Assembly: GCA_029267955.1 (NCBI GenBank)
Contig: JAJUHI010000004.1
Location: 1-34,605, forward strand
Direction of reading: 5' to 3'
Length of the DNA: 34,605 nucleotides
Source of the DNA: Sporobacter termitidis
Lineage (GTDB): Bacteria > Bacillota > Clostridia > Oscillospirales > Oscillospiraceae
How positions within the stretch are numbered: the first letter of the stretch is position 1; each line of letters starts with the position of its first letter. Below the pieces are notes generated by a model, which searched no databases, was not told where the DNA came from, and was given only the letters and a program-made list of their open reading frames with translations. A program made the translations under genes and the position numbers. Shown here piece after piece: positions 33,638-34,605 of this stretch.

Positions 33638-34605
33638 TTATTGGTCACTTTTATTTTTATCCGCGCCGGGCAAATTTCCGGCGCTTTTTTTAAGCTTTTC
33701 TTCCTTGAGCTTCATGAGGCTTTCGCAGATTTCCTCCGCGCTGGCCTCACGGGCGTTTTTTAATTTCTCCGCCCTTATTTTCTCTATGTAATCACGCATG
33801 GCCTTATCACCGTTGGACAGCGATTCCGGCTTTTCGATGATGTGGGTATAATGGGCAGCCTCCGCCCCGTTAAGCTCCGCCAGCACCGCCGCCGGCGAGA
33901 GGTCAAGTCCCGCATCGTACCGGCGCCGCAGCAGCGTGTACACGCGCCTTAAAAACGGCGCTGTAAACTCCTCTTCCCTAAAGTTTAGTTCCCGGACGGT
34001 TTCAAACAGCTCGCTGTCGGCCGTCAACAGGCGAATAACGCCCTCCTCGGCGGCGGCGGAATACACGTTGTCGTACCGGATGGCCCTGTCGGCCGGCTGG
34101 ATCATTACCCGGACGTCCAGCTCCTGCCGTTCCTTTTTCTTCTTTTCCGCCGTTATCCGCTTCTTAAAGGCCTTTTTGACCTCATTTAAGACGGCTTCAC
34201 CGGAGATACCCGCCGCTTCGGCAACCTTCGCGCCGTAGATTTCACGCTGTACGGCGTTTTCGATCCGGGAGAGCAGGTCGGTGGCCTCCGCCAGGTATTT
34301 TAGCCGGCCTTCGTCTGTGTCCAGGCTGTGCTTATTTTTCAGGGTCATCAGCCTGTAATCCAGGTGGAATTCGCTTTTTTTCAGCAGCGCGTCAAATGCG
34401 TCGGCTCCGTATTTTCTGATAAATTCGTCCGGGTCCTTCGCCCCCGTCAGCTGTAACACGCGGACGTCCAGCCCCGCCTTCTCCAAAATCCCGATGGCCC
34501 GCTGGGCGGCCTTCATCCCCGCCCCGTCGGCATCGTAGGCGATGACGACCTGCTGGGTGTACCGGGATAATAGCCGCGCCTGCTCCTCCGTCAGCGACGT
34601 GCCCA
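33638..34605 (-). CDS. dnaG: DNA primase DnaG, C-terminal part (truncated by window edge)
   Basis: About 322 C-terminal residues of the replication primase; the gene enters from the right edge. The upstream end reads GTSLTEEQARLLSRYTQQVV followed by IAYDADGAGMKA, the TOPRIM catalytic segment with its metal-binding D-x-D. KDPDEFIRKYGADAF then closes the TOPRIM domain. The remainder is the helical C-terminal region that contacts the DnaB helicase in other bacteria; it ends in a Lys-rich tail. The zinc-finger and N-terminal polymerase domain are outside the window. An internal ATG at 34516 is not the start. The stop is 18 nt before rpoD. Confidence 0.96.
   Translation of the reverse strand, partial: GTSLTEEQARLLSRYTQQVVIAYDADGAGMKAAQRAIGILEKAGLDVRVLQLTGAKDPDEFIRKYGADAFDALLKKSEFHLDYRLMTLKNKHSLDTDEGRLKYLAEATDLLSRIENAVQREIYGAKVAEAAGISGEAVLNEVKKAFKKRITAEKKKKERQELDVRVMIQPADRAIRYDNVYSAAAEEGVIRLLTADSELFETVRELNFREEEFTAPFLRRVYTLLRRRYDAGLDLSPAAVLAELNGAEAAHYTHIIEKPESLSNGDKAMRDYIEKIRAEKLKNAREASAEEICESLMKLKEEKLKKSAGNLPGADKNKSDQ

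Noticed and set aside
1-34605. CRISPR arrays, tRNA or rRNA genes, insertion sequences, prophage genes
   Set aside because: Reading both strands showed no regularly spaced repeats, cloverleaf sequence, transposase or phage-type protein.

Overview
The window looks like a chromosomal segment of a GC-rich, anaerobic member of the Clostridia (Bacillota). Supporting signs are a complete Rnf complex in the clostridial order rnfC-D-G-E-A-B, an Fhs/FchA/FolD/MetF one-carbon set tied to corrinoid methyl transfer, a dnaG-rpoD pair, AGGAGG-type ribosome binding sites and TTG starts. An Oscillospiraceae-type organism that uses methylated or methoxylated substrates would fit, but genus level is a guess. 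I saw no rRNA, tRNA, CRISPR array, IS element or phage gene.

Layout. (1) Positions 1-3272 (+): a translationally coupled cassette of a DUF4125 protein (cut by the left edge), a TPR protein and a DUF4037 nucleotidyltransferase-fold protein, then an SDR-type NAD-binding protein, closed by a bidirectional terminator. (2) 3342-8206 (-): rnfCDGEAB, a ferredoxin:NAD+ oxidoreductase ion pump. (3) 8462-15934 (+), divergent from rnf: a 2490-residue cyclic beta-1,2-glucan synthase-like protein. (4) 16024-20083 (+): an M16 peptidase-like pair (inactive YfmF type plus HxxEH-containing YfmH type), lgt and a coiled-coil protein. (5) 20084-20540: a long non-coding stretch with a hairpin and a good promoter. 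(6) 20541-26469 (+): metF, fhs, fchA, folD, a methyltetrahydrofolate:corrinoid methyltransferase and a corrinoid protein. (7) 26601-28704 (-): a PocR-domain AraC regulator and a second corrinoid protein, each with its own promoter. (8) 29038-32387 (+): a secreted, membrane-anchored protein with two DUF4430-like repeats and an ABC transporter of the ABCD4/Rv1819c/SbmA type. (9) 32453-34605 (-): rpoD and the C-terminal part of dnaG, cut by the right edge.

How the parts may work together. Genes in block 6 interconvert formate, methenyl-, methylene- and methyl-tetrahydrofolate and exchange the methyl group with a corrinoid protein. Rnf can connect the reduced ferredoxin and NADH pools involved in such metabolism. 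Block 7 adds a second corrinoid carrier and a regulator with a possible small-molecule or corrinoid-linked sensor domain. Block 8 is, by family relationships only, a candidate cobamide capture and import pair; this is the most interesting hypothesis in the window. No substrate-specific methyltransferase (MttB/MtaB type), corrinoid activase or AcsB/CODH gene is present here, so the methyl donor and final acceptor cannot be read from this window.
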